Shown here: piece by piece, positions 8,262 through 15,902 of the stretch
Numbering within the stretch: position 1 is the stretch's first letter
Layout of the letters: each line of letters opens with the position of its first letter
Assembly: GCA_049324535.1 (NCBI GenBank)
Contig: JBMOOG010000028.1
Span: 168,726 to 232,725 of the forward strand
Source of the DNA: JBMOOG01 sp049324535
GTDB lineage: Bacteria; Pseudomonadota; Alphaproteobacteria; Rhodobacterales; Rhodobacteraceae
Reading direction: 5' to 3'
Length of the DNA: 64,000 nt
Notes under the pieces: generated by a model
What the model saw: the letters and a program-made list of their open reading frames with translations, nothing else
What the model was told of the DNA's origin: nothing
Database searches by the model: none
Translations under genes and position numbers: made by a program

Positions 8262-8923
8262 GGCTTCTCCCTGAGATGCGGCATCGCCTTGGCAAAGTAG
8301 TCCCAGCCGGTCACCGCCGTCAAAACGGCCGCGATCCAGATCAGGACCAGACCGGCGTAGGTGGCGACCGAGGCGCAATCGTGCTTGCCACAGCTCTTGA
8401 TCGGATCGGCAAGCCCGGCCGCGACGGCATCGGCATACTGCTCGGGTGTCATGCCGCGCATGGCGATCCCTTCAAGATACTCGAGACCCAGGCCCAGAAA
8501 CAGCGCCGCGATCGCGACCATCTGGGCCGTGGTCTTCCACTTGGCGAGCCGGGTGACCTTGAGCTGCACCGTGCCCTTTCCCAGATACTCGCGCAATCCC
8601 GACACGAAGACCTCGCGGAAAAGGATCACCGTGGACGGCAGGATCAGCCAGGGGTTCATCCCGGAATAGCCGGTGATGACCATGATCGCGATCACCACCA
8701 TCGCCTTGTCGGCGATCGGATCGAGCATCGCGCCGAAGCGCGATTCCTGCTTCCAGAGCCGGGCGAGGTAGCCGTCGAAATAGTCGGTGATCGCGGCGCC
8801 GACAAAGAGCGCCAGCGCGAACCAGTCAGCCCAGGGACGCGTGAAATAGAGAAACATCACCGGCACGCCAGGCGCGGCGAGCAGGCGCAACACGGTCAGC
8901 AGGTTGGGCAGTGTCCACGGCAT
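8258..8923 (-). CDS. pgsA: CDP-diacylglycerol--glycerol-3-phosphate 3-phosphatidyltransferase
   Basis: Inner-membrane enzyme that makes phosphatidylglycerol phosphate from CDP-diacylglycerol and glycerol 3-phosphate. The 221-residue protein has a perfect CDP-alcohol phosphotransferase motif, D50-G51-x2-A54-R55-x8-G64-x3-D68-x3-D72, followed by several membrane helices. It is somewhat longer than the usual ~185-200 residues because of a loop around residues 150-180 with two cysteines (SCGKHDCAS). It sits 25 bp downstream of uvrC and overlaps moaD by 4 bp. Confidence 0.95.
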   Translation of the reverse strand: MPWTLPNLLTVLRLLAAPGVPVMFLYFTRPWADWFALALFVGAAITDYFDGYLARLWKQESRFGAMLDPIADKAMVVIAIMVITGYSGMNPWLILPSTVILFREVFVSGLREYLGKGTVQLKVTRLAKWKTTAQMVAIAALFLGLGLEYLEGIAMRGMTPEQYADAVAAGLADPIKSCGKHDCASVATYAGLVLIWIAAVLTAVTGWDYFAKAMPHLREKP

Positions 8924-8948
8924 GGCGAAGTCCTAGCGCATGATCGGG

Positions 8949-10871
8949 CTACCCGCCAGCGTGGAAGAAATCATAGATCGTCTGCGCCATCGACGCCGAA
9001 ATGCCGTCCACCGCCTTGAGGTCGGCGAGGCCCGCCCGGCTGACCGCCTTGGCCGAGCCGAAATGCGCCAGCAGCGCCCGCTTGCGGGCCGCGCCGATCC
9101 CCGGCACCTCGTCGAGCGGCGTCGCCCCGACCGCCTTGGCCCGCTTGGCCCGGTGCGCGCCGATCGCCCAGCGGTGGGCCTCGTCCCGAAGGCGTTGCAC
9201 GAAATAGAGCACCGGATCGTTCATGCGAAGCGCGAAGGGCGGCCTTCCGGGGCGGTGGAATTCCTCCTTGCCGGCATCCCGGTCGATCCCCTTGGCCACT
9301 CCGACCAGAGGCACGTCCTCGACGCCGAGATCCTCGAGCACACCGGCCACCGCCGAGACCTGCCCGGCGCCGCCGTCGATCAGCAGCAGGTCCGGCCAGG
9401 CGCCCGACTGCCGGTCCGGATCCTCGCGCAGGAGCCGCTGGAACCGGCGCGTCAGCACCTCGCGCATCATGCCGAAGTCGTCGCCGGGCCTGGCGTCGTC
9501 GCCCTTGATGTCGAACTTGCGGTACTGCGACTTGAGGAACCCCTCTGGGCCCGCGACGATCATGCCGCCCACCGCGTGACGGCCCTGGATGTGGCTGTTG
9601 TCATAGACCTCGATGCGCGACGGCGGCGCGTCGAGCCCGAAGGCCTCGGCCAGCCCGGCGAGGAGCCGCGACTGGGCGGCGCCCTCGCTCATCTTCCGCG
9701 CAAGGCTCTCGCGGGCGTTTCGGGCGGCGTTCTCGACCAGCTCGGCCTTCTCGCCCCGGCGCGGCACGGCCAGCTCGACCTTGCGGCCCGCGCGCTCGTT
9801 CAGAAGCGCGACGGTCAGGTCCTCGTCCTCCACGGGATGCGACAGCAGGATCAGCCGCGGCGGCGTCTTGTCGTCGTAGAACTGGGCGAGGAAGGCCTCC
9901 ATCACTTCGGCTTCCTCCGCGCCCTCGGGCACGCGCGGGTAGAAGTCGCGGTTGCCCCAGCTCTGGTTGGCGCGGATGAAGAAGACCTGCACGCAGGCCT
10001 GACCCTTTTCCATATGGAGCGCGACGATGTCGGCCTCGGGCACGCCGCGCGGGTTGATCCCCTGCACCGCCTGGACCTGGGTCAGGGCGCGGATGCGGTC
10101 GCGGATCGCCGCGGCGCGCTCGTATTCCATGGCTTCGGACGCTTCGGCCATCTCCTCGGCCAGCCGGGCCTGGATCGCCGTGGTCTTGCCTTCGAGAAAC
10201 CGCTCGGCATCGGCCACCAGCGCGGCGTAGTCCGGTTCCGAGATCCGGCCGGTGCAGGGCGCGCTGCACCGCTTGATCTGGTAGAGCAGGCAGGGGCGGG
10301 TCCGGCTTGCGAACATCGCGTCCGAACAGTTCCGCAGGAGAAAGAGCCGCTGAAGGTGGTTCAGCGTGCGGTTGACGGCCCCGGCCGAGGCGAAGGGACC
10401 GTAATAGTCGCCCTTCACGGTCTTCGCGCCGCGATGCTTGAGGATCTGCGGGAACGGGTGGTCCTTGGCGACGAGGATGTTCGGGAACGACTTGTCGTCG
10501 CGCAAGAGCACGTTGTAGTGCGGCTTGAGCTGTTTGATGAGGTTCTGCTCGAGGAGCAGGGCCTCGGTCTCGGTCCGGGTGGTCAGGAACATCATCCCGG
10601 CCGTCTCCGAGATCATGCGCGCGATGCGGGCGGAATGGCCCGAGGGCCGCGCGTAGTTCGACACCCGGGCCCGAAGGTTGCGCGCCTTGCCGACATAGAG
10701 GACGCGCGCCTTGGCGTCGAGCATCCGGTAGACACCGGGCGAGCTGTCGAGGAGCCGCACATAGGCCTGGATCAGCGCATGACCGGTCAGCGGATCGCCC
10801 GCGGCATCGGTGAAATCCGCCTGCGCGATGCCGAAGTCGTCGGTGTCTGTGTCGCCCCGATGTCCGGTCAT
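8949..10871 (-). CDS. uvrC: UvrABC excision nuclease subunit C
   Basis: Makes the incisions on both sides of a lesion in nucleotide excision repair, with UvrA and UvrB. The N-terminal GIY-YIG nuclease is visible in PGVYRMLDAKARVLYVGKARNLR; then come a cysteine-rich stretch (CPC-like region RPCLLYQIKRCSAPC), the UVR motif, the RNase H-like C-terminal nuclease (VYDNSHIQG, LLIDGGAGQ) and two helix-hairpin-helix motifs (DEVPGIGAARKRALL). The frame stays open to 11042, but ATG 10871 gives 640 residues, near the usual ~620, and drops a low-quality leader. No strong Shine-Dalgarno is seen. Confidence 0.95.
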   Translation of the reverse strand: MTGHRGDTDTDDFGIAQADFTDAAGDPLTGHALIQAYVRLLDSSPGVYRMLDAKARVLYVGKARNLRARVSNYARPSGHSARIARMISETAGMMFLTTRTETEALLLEQNLIKQLKPHYNVLLRDDKSFPNILVAKDHPFPQILKHRGAKTVKGDYYGPFASAGAVNRTLNHLQRLFLLRNCSDAMFASRTRPCLLYQIKRCSAPCTGRISEPDYAALVADAERFLEGKTTAIQARLAEEMAEASEAMEYERAAAIRDRIRALTQVQAVQGINPRGVPEADIVALHMEKGQACVQVFFIRANQSWGNRDFYPRVPEGAEEAEVMEAFLAQFYDDKTPPRLILLSHPVEDEDLTVALLNERAGRKVELAVPRRGEKAELVENAARNARESLARKMSEGAAQSRLLAGLAEAFGLDAPPSRIEVYDNSHIQGRHAVGGMIVAGPEGFLKSQYRKFDIKGDDARPGDDFGMMREVLTRRFQRLLREDPDRQSGAWPDLLLIDGGAGQVSAVAGVLEDLGVEDVPLVGVAKGIDRDAGKEEFHRPGRPPFALRMNDPVLYFVQRLRDEAHRWAIGAHRAKRAKAVGATPLDEVPGIGAARKRALLAHFGSAKAVSRAGLADLKAVDGISASMAQTIYDFFHAGG

Positions 10872-11190
10872 GGTCCCGGTCCGATTCCCCGCTTCTGGCT
10901 GCAACTTTACGCACCCCTCGGCAAGAGGGAACCTGTCCACTGAAACTGGGGATAACTCTGGTGAAAACATCGGACCGAGCCGGAATTTCCCTTGTTTTCG
11001 GCCCCGTTCCCCGGTTTGCCTAAATTTTGGGCGCTTCGTCAAGTCTATGTTTTACAAGGATATTTTTCGTGATCACTCGCAAGGTCCTGAAAGAACACGG
11101 AGATTCATAACAGATTCGTGACTGATGGCGCGAAGGTGGACAAGTCAAGGCCGCAATGGCCGCCCCACGCCGCGTCAGACCGTCACCGGC
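10872..11190. other. Intergenic region upstream of uvrC
   Basis: 319 bp between the uvrC start and the SDR stop. No gene is supported; the in-frame extension of uvrC here reads as an unlikely basic leader. Bases about 11030-11120 are clearly more AT-rich than the surroundings (tracts such as TTTACAAGGATATTTTTCG), which suggests the uvrC promoter lies there. A minus-strand TTGACG occurs at about 11036-11041 but no good -10 box follows at the right spacing. Confidence 0.4.
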
Positions 11191-11970
11191 CTATTCCGGG
11201 CCGAGAATATCGGGCGTCTTCCAGGCGAGGTGCTGCCCCCCGTCGACACAGATCAGCTGGCCGGTGACCGCGGGGGAATCGAGGAAGAAGCCAAGCGCCG
11301 CCGTCACGTCCGACGGCTCGGCGCCCCGCTCCAGAATGGTCGCCGCGCGCTGACGGCGGAAGTGCTCGGCGGTCTGGCGGGCGCCCTGCAGGGTCGGGCC
11401 GGGACCGATCGCGTTCACCCGGATGTCGGGGGCCAAGGCCTGCGCGGCGGTGCGGGTCAGCGCCCAGAGCCCGGCCTTGGCCAGCGAATAGGTCATGAAC
11501 TCGGGCGTGGGCTTCAGCACGCGCTGGTCGATCATGTTCACGACCAGACCGGTCGCCCGCGGCTCGCCCGCGCCACGATCGGCGCGCGGGCAGTCCTGGG
11601 CGAACCGCTGCATCAGCTGAAAGGGCGCGCGCAGGTTCGACCCGATATGCCGGTTCCAGCTTTCCCGCGTTGCCGAGAAGAGGGAATCGTGTTCGAAGAT
11701 CGAGGCGTTGTTGACCAGAACGGTCAGCGGCCCGCCCAGCGCGTCGGCGGCGCGCCCGACCAGCGCATCGGCGGCGTCCTCGTCCAGAAGGTCCGCTCCG
11801 AGCGCCGCCGCGGCGACGCCGAGCGCGCGCGCCTCGCGCGCCACGGATTGGGCCTCGTCCTCGGACGTGGCGTAGTGGACCGCGACCGCGTAGCCGCGTC
11901 CCGCCAGATACAGCGCCATAGCCCGGCCCAGCCGGCGCGCACCCCCCGTCACCAAAGCCCGTCCGGCCAT
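11191..11970 (-). CDS. Short-chain dehydrogenase/reductase, pteridine reductase-like
   Basis: A 259-residue NAD(P)H-dependent oxidoreductase of the classical SDR fold. Visible are the cofactor-binding TGGARRLGRA (residues 8-17), the NNAS motif, the catalytic YSLAK (Tyr-x3-Lys), and a late IRVNAIGPGPTL. The TGGARRLG form and the overall pattern (HYATSEDEAQ, IFEHDSLFSATRESW) resemble FolM/pteridine reductase-like SDRs, which reduce dihydropteridines, but the substrate is not provable here. ATG 11970 is chosen over the GTG at 12024 because GGAGAG lies 6-7 nt upstream. It follows the zinc-ribbon miniprotein on the same strand. Confidence 0.85.
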   Translation of the reverse strand: MAGRALVTGGARRLGRAMALYLAGRGYAVAVHYATSEDEAQSVAREARALGVAAAALGADLLDEDAADALVGRAADALGGPLTVLVNNASIFEHDSLFSATRESWNRHIGSNLRAPFQLMQRFAQDCPRADRGAGEPRATGLVVNMIDQRVLKPTPEFMTYSLAKAGLWALTRTAAQALAPDIRVNAIGPGPTLQGARQTAEHFRRQRAATILERGAEPSDVTAALGFFLDSPAVTGQLICVDGGQHLAWKTPDILGPE

Positions 11971-12028
11971 ACCGCTCTCTCCAATCGTCCTTCCGGATAC
12001 GGCCCGACGCCGTGGCCGGTTCACTGTC

Positions 12029-12187
12029 TCAGCGCCGGCGCCGGCACTGGCAATCGCCGCTGCCGATCCGCGGCCTGCCGCAATCGGGGCAGAACTTCTG
12101 GCGGGCGCGACGCGACCGGTAGAGGCCGCTCCAGAGGGCCAGGGCCAGCATCACCGCCAGAAAGAGGACCGCGATCTTGATGAGCAT
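12029..12187 (-). CDS. Membrane-anchored zinc-ribbon miniprotein (52 residues)
   Basis: A small gene that would be missed by length filters. The translated 52 residues have one N-terminal membrane helix (about residues 3-22, IKIAVLFLAVMLALALW), a basic stop-transfer stretch YRSRRARQ, then C33-x2-C36 and C46-x-C48, a probable zinc ribbon, and a basic tail. The ATG directly abuts the stop of the S49 peptidase gene (12188-12190), and its own stop lies 4 bp before the GTG of the SDR reading frame, so it fits an operon with both neighbours. Function is unknown; it may bind zinc at the membrane near the protease. Confidence 0.7.
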   Translation of the reverse strand: MLIKIAVLFLAVMLALALWSGLYRSRRARQKFCPDCGRPRIGSGDCQCRRRR

Positions 12188-12985
12188 TCAGAGTCCGAAC
12201 CGCGCCCAGAGCGCGCGCTCGTCGATCGCGGACAGCGTATCCTCCGCCAGCGACAGGCCAAAGCGGCGCAGCAGTCCGCGGCGCGGGCCGTAGGTGACCA
12301 GCCGCACCTTGTCGCCGTAGATCTCCTTGAGCTTGGGCACCATGTGGGCGATCCCGTCGGCCAGCCCGACCTCGACCGCCTGCGCCCCCACCCAGACCTC
12401 GCCGGTGAAGAGATCGCGCCCCGAGGCGAGTTTCGCGCCCCGCCGCGACGCGACCTGCGCCTTGAAGGCCTCGTGGATCGGGTCGAGGATCGCGGTCAAC
12501 CGCGCCACGTCCTCGGGCTTTTCGGGGCGGAAGGGGTCGAGAAAGCTCTTGGACTCGCCCGCGGTGTGGACCCGCCTCTCGATCCCGTAGCGGCCGATCA
12601 GGTCCTGAAAGCCGAAACCCGCGGAAATGACCCCGATCGACCCGAGCACCGAGGAGGCATCGGCCCAGATGTCGTCGGCCGCGGTGGCCAGCCAGTAGCC
12701 GCCGGAGGCGGCCACATCCTCGACGAAGGCGTGGACCGGGATCGCCTGCTCGGTGGCCAGACGACGGATGCGGGCGGCGATCAGCGAGGATTGCACCGGC
12801 GAGCCCCCCGGCGAGTTGATCGCCAGGGCCACGGCCACCGGGCGGCCCTTCCGGAAGAGGCGTTCGAGCAGAGGGGCGAGGCCGGCATCGCTGAGGCCCC
12901 CACGCGGGCCGGCACCGATGGCGCCCTGAAGCCGCAGGACGGCGACGCGCGGAGGCCGGCTGACGAAGGGGATGAAGCGTCTCAT
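12188..12985 (-). CDS. S49 family signal-peptide-peptidase-like serine protease (SppA/SohB type)
   Basis: A 265-residue crotonase-fold protease of the short S49 type. The active-site serine is in VAASGGYWLATAAD and the general-base lysine in TAGESKSFLDPF, giving the Ser/Lys dyad of SppA; SSVLGSIGV supports this. It starts MRRFIPFVSRP at 12985, within a frame open to 13057; the start gives the normal family start and length. A short basic and hydrophobic N-terminus suggests membrane association. The Lys-containing motif is intact, so it is probably active. It abuts the zinc-ribbon miniprotein gene. Confidence 0.9.
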   Translation of the reverse strand: MRRFIPFVSRPPRVAVLRLQGAIGAGPRGGLSDAGLAPLLERLFRKGRPVAVALAINSPGGSPVQSSLIAARIRRLATEQAIPVHAFVEDVAASGGYWLATAADDIWADASSVLGSIGVISAGFGFQDLIGRYGIERRVHTAGESKSFLDPFRPEKPEDVARLTAILDPIHEAFKAQVASRRGAKLASGRDLFTGEVWVGAQAVEVGLADGIAHMVPKLKEIYGDKVRLVTYGPRRGLLRRFGLSLAEDTLSAIDERALWARFGL

Positions 12986-13078
12986 GCGACGGATGTAGTT
13001 TGCCGCGCATCCGCGAACAAGCCACCGCGGCAACCGCCGCCCGGCCGGCCGTCGCAACGGGGATCGGGCCTGCGTCGG

Positions 13079-13843
13079 TCAGACGGGCTCGAGATAGGAG
13101 GCGAACACGGGTTCCTCGAGCAGGCTCGAGATGTCGCGCTCCCACCAGCGGGTCGCCTCGATCGCGGCCATGCGGTCCGGGGTGAAGCGCATGCGGATCA
13201 CCTTTGCCGGAACGCCGCCGACGATGGCGTAGGGCGGAACGTCATGGGTGACGACGGCCCCGGCCGCGATCACCGACCCGTTTCCGATCGAGCGGCACCC
13301 CGACAGGATCGTGACCCGGTCGCCGATCCAGACACCGTGGCCGACATGGAGCGGGTTCTCGCGGTCCAGCGGGATGGTGTCGCGCTTCAGAAGGCCGAGG
13401 GCGGAGTTGTAGAAGAACGGGTGCAGGAGCGGACGGTCCAGCGGATGGTCGCGGCGCCGCACGATCAGACCGGTCCCGACCGAGCAGTAGGCGCCGACGC
13501 GCGACCCGGCGGGCAGCACCGATGGCAGCAGGATGTCGCCGTAGCTGTAGCGGCCGACCTCGACCCCGTGCCAGCGGCGAAGGACCTCGCGCCAGACGCG
13601 GGAATAGAGCAGCCCGCCATTCCGGCGGGTGCAGAGCCGGCGCGCTAGCCGGCGCAGGCGCGGGATCCGATAGAGCGCATGGATCAGCGCCGCGGGAAAT
13701 GCGTCGGGGCGGGCGTCGATCGCGCGTGCGATGCGCTGGGCGTCGGGGCTCCACGGCTCGCTCCCCGGCGGATCGGCCGGCCGGGCGGTGTAGCCGAAGG
13801 AGGCGCCGGGATACCGGACCGTGGTGTCAAGCATGGTCATCAC
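13079..13843 (-). CDS. Left-handed beta-helix (hexapeptide-repeat) O-acyltransferase
   Basis: A 254-residue protein whose C-terminal half has hexapeptide-repeat structure: GVEVGRYSYGDILLPSVLPAGSRVGAY, VGHGVWIGDRVTILSG, IGNGSVIAAGAVVT and PPYAIVGGVPAKVIR. This is the CatB/Vat-like xenobiotic or sugar acetyltransferase group that uses acetyl-CoA. The first ~80 residues are a helical extension with no recognised domain. The start could be 13843 or the third Met at 13834. It is divergent from the LysR regulator across a 607-bp gap and could modify a surface sugar; the substrate is unknown. Confidence 0.85.
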   Translation of the reverse strand: MMTMLDTTVRYPGASFGYTARPADPPGSEPWSPDAQRIARAIDARPDAFPAALIHALYRIPRLRRLARRLCTRRNGGLLYSRVWREVLRRWHGVEVGRYSYGDILLPSVLPAGSRVGAYCSVGTGLIVRRRDHPLDRPLLHPFFYNSALGLLKRDTIPLDRENPLHVGHGVWIGDRVTILSGCRSIGNGSVIAAGAVVTHDVPPYAIVGGVPAKVIRMRFTPDRMAAIEATRWWERDISSLLEEPVFASYLEPV

Positions 13844-14450
13844 TCACCTCCCCATGGGATCCCCGGCGGCCCGGTCGCGCCTGTGCAGCGGCACAATTTC
13901 GGGGCGACGGACGGACGATCCGCGAACGTCTGACCAGCAGCACGCCGGAATTCCGGAATCGAGTCAAGCGAACACCGGGGCGGATCGGCAAACAACCGCT
14001 AGTTGTCAAACTTCCGCCGCTGAATCTTGCCGGTTCTGCCACATTTGGCCGCGCCGCAGAGCCTGCATCCACGGCAGAGCCGGTGGCTCCGCCCGGTGCG
14101 CCATGCCGGAAGGCCGTGCAAAACCGTTGATTCGGCCGAGGAAGCGACAGGAAACTCCGCGGCCGGAAGCCGCCCTGACGACCCGTGGCGCCGTGGGCGA
14201 TCCGCGCAGCGCCGTGGGCGATCCGCGCAGCGACCTGGGCCGGCGCGGTTGGCGGAAACTGGCCGTCCGCCGCCCCCTATCGGCGATTTCCCGCCATACG
14301 TGTGCATCCGGGGCCTTCAGAGACGGCGACGGCCGGGCGGCCTCCCCCCTCGGAACCGCCCCGCGGCCGAGGCGACGACCAGCCACAGACGGCGATTGGC
14401 CGGACGGTCCCCGAGGGTATAGGCTCGCACCGCTGTGCAGGAAGGTCGCC
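13844..14450. other. Long non-coding gap with palindromes
   Basis: 607 bp between divergent genes. No coding region is supported. It holds overlapping palindromes CCGGAATTCCGG (13945-13956) and ATTCCGGAAT (13950-13959), an inverted repeat ACAAC-N5-GTTGT (13992-14006), and a 21-bp direct tandem duplication (14190-14231). On the minus strand TTGACA appears just after GTTTGACAACTAG and could be a -35 for the acyltransferase, without a strong -10. The length is atypical for this compact genome, so a decayed gene or an unrecognised RNA is possible. Confidence 0.4.
14190..14231. repeat. 21-bp perfect tandem duplication
   Basis: The unit GCCGTGGGCGATCCGCGCAGC occurs twice head to tail without a mismatch (14190-14210 and 14211-14231), with a shortened relative (ACCTGGGC) just after. 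It is about 220 bp before the LysR start. The two identical copies suggest a recent slippage event. Confidence 0.85.
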
Positions 14451-15344
14451 ATGATCGACAGGCTGGAGATGTTCATCGCGCTGGCGAATGCCCGCCATTT
14501 CGGGCGGGCGGCCGAGTCGCTCGGCGTCAGCCAGCCCACGCTCTCGGGGGCGATCCGCAGCCTCGAGGATCACCTCGGGGTGCAGCTCGTCCTGCGCGGG
14601 TCGCGGTTCCAGGGGCTGACGCCCGAGGGCTACCGCGTGCTGGACTGGGCGATCCGCATCGTCGGTGACGCCCGCACCCTGCGCGAAGAAATGCGCAGCC
14701 GCCGTCACGGGCTGTCGGGCAACCTGCGCCTGGGCGTGATACCGACCGCACTGCCGATGATCGCGCGGCTGACCGGCCCGTTCCTGTCGCGCAATTCCCG
14801 GGTCGGCATCACCATCCTGTCGCGCACCTCGGCGGAGATCCTCGACGGGATCGAGGGTCTGACGCTGGACGCCGGCGTCACCTATCTCGACAACGAGCCT
14901 CTGGGGCGGGTGGTGCAGGTGCCGCTCTACGTGGAGCGCTACCGGCTGCTGGTCGCCGAGGGCTCGGGTCTCTGGGACGGGGACAGCATCGGCTGGGCCG
15001 AGGCGGCCGACCTGCCACTCTGCCTGCTGACCGGCGACATGCAGAACCGCAGGATCATCTGCCAGCATATGGCCGAGGCCGGTCGCACCGTCAGCGCCAC
15101 GGTGGAATCGAATTCGTCCATCGCGCTGGTGGCGCATGTCGCCACCGGACGCTGGGCCTCGATCGTTCCCGAGGCGCTGGCCTCGATGGTCACGGCGGGG
15201 CCGGGGCTGCGCAGCATCCCGGTCCGGCAGCCCGACGCCGGGCATCTGGTCGGGCTGGTCGCGGCGCTGCGCGAGCCGCATACGCCGCTTCTTGCGGCGC
15301 TTTTGGACGAGGCCGGAAAAACGACGGTCCTAGACTCCGACTGA
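14451..15344 (+). CDS. LysR-type transcriptional regulator of the formate dehydrogenase operon (FdsR-like)
   Basis: A 297-residue LysR regulator. The N-terminal winged helix is clear: RLEMFIALANARHFGRAAESLGVSQPTLSGAIRSLEDHLGVQL, followed by a linker and a periplasmic-binding-like effector domain. The start ATG is at the beginning of the HTH, and an AGGAAGG sequence lies 5-6 nt upstream. It sits directly before fdsG on the same strand, with an inverted repeat in the gap. In related bacteria a LysR regulator precedes fds genes, so control by formate or a related signal is a reasonable inference. Confidence 0.88.
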   Translation: MIDRLEMFIALANARHFGRAAESLGVSQPTLSGAIRSLEDHLGVQLVLRGSRFQGLTPEGYRVLDWAIRIVGDARTLREEMRSRRHGLSGNLRLGVIPTALPMIARLTGPFLSRNSRVGITILSRTSAEILDGIEGLTLDAGVTYLDNEPLGRVVQVPLYVERYRLLVAEGSGLWDGDSIGWAEAADLPLCLLTGDMQNRRIICQHMAEAGRTVSATVESNSSIALVAHVATGRWASIVPEALASMVTAGPGLRSIPVRQPDAGHLVGLVAALREPHTPLLAALLDEAGKTTVLDSD

Positions 15345-15392
15345 TAGGCAATCACTATCGTTTGACGACACTTCGATGTTGATTGGCCTATC
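15343..15392 (+). promoter_or_regulatory. Long dyad between the LysR gene and fdsG, likely operator and promoter
   Basis: GATAGGCAATCA (15343-15354) is mirrored by TGATTGGCCTATC (15380-15392) with one extra base, a near-perfect 12/13-bp inverted repeat with 25 bp between arms. The left arm overlaps the LysR stop codon and also forms GATAG-N7-CTATC (15343-15359), a T-N11-A type LysR box. A possible promoter is TTGATT (15379-15384), 16 bp, TAGAAG (15401-15406); this part is weak. The ATG of fdsG lies 36 bp after the right arm. Confidence 0.6.
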
Positions 15393-15428
15393 ATGCGGTC
15401 TAGAAGGGCCGCAGCGAACGGAGCGCGC

Positions 15429-15902
15429 ATGATCCAGGCCCCTACCGATACCGCCTCGCGGACCGACGCCGCGATCGCCCGCCACAAGGACACCGAAGGA
15501 CCGCTTCTGCCGATCCTGCAGGATCTCCAGGCCGAGTTCGGCCATATCCCGCGCGAAGCCCTGCCGCGGATCGCCGGGGCGCTGAACCTCAGCCGGGCCG
15601 AGGTGCACGGGGTGGTCAGCTTCTACCACGATTTCACCGACAGCCCCCGCGGCCGCGTCGTCGTCCGGCTCTGCCGGGCCGAGGCCTGCCAGGCGGTCGG
15701 CGGCCGCGCGCTTGCCGAGGCCGTGCAGCAGAGCCTCGGCATCGGCTGGGGCGAGACGACGCCGGACGGTTCGATCACGCTCGAGGCCGTCTATTGCCTC
15801 GGCCTGTGCGCCTGCGGCCCGGCGGGCATGGTGGGCGAAAGCCTCGCCGGGCGGCTGGACCCGGACCGGGTGACGCAGCTTCTGGCGGAGGCCGGGCGAT
15901 GA
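15429..15902 (+). CDS. fdsG: NAD-dependent formate dehydrogenase gamma subunit (NuoE-like)
   Basis: The 157-residue small electron-transfer subunit of the cytosolic FdsABG complex, carrying one [2Fe-2S] cluster. The thioredoxin-like ferredoxin pattern C82-x4-C87 (CRAEAC) and C123-x3-C127 (CLGLC) matches NuoE/HoxE proteins. The HGVVSFYHDFT segment is also typical. ATG 15429 follows an AGCGAACGGAGCG leader with GGAG about 6 nt upstream. The stop overlaps the fdsB start as ATGA. Confidence 0.95.
   Translation: MIQAPTDTASRTDAAIARHKDTEGPLLPILQDLQAEFGHIPREALPRIAGALNLSRAEVHGVVSFYHDFTDSPRGRVVVRLCRAEACQAVGGRALAEAVQQSLGIGWGETTPDGSITLEAVYCLGLCACGPAGMVGESLAGRLDPDRVTQLLAEAGR

Noticed and set aside
8940..10943. 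Long open frame (over 600 codons) on the plus strand opposite uvrC
   Set aside because: It is a GC-skew shadow of uvrC. uvrC has complete domain motifs; the opposite frame has no recognisable domain and is Arg/Gly/His-rich.
14006..14539. Possible minus-strand gene in the gap before the LysR regulator
   Set aside because: The frame overlaps the start of the LysR gene, has no motif and is rich in Arg/Pro/Gly as random frames here are.
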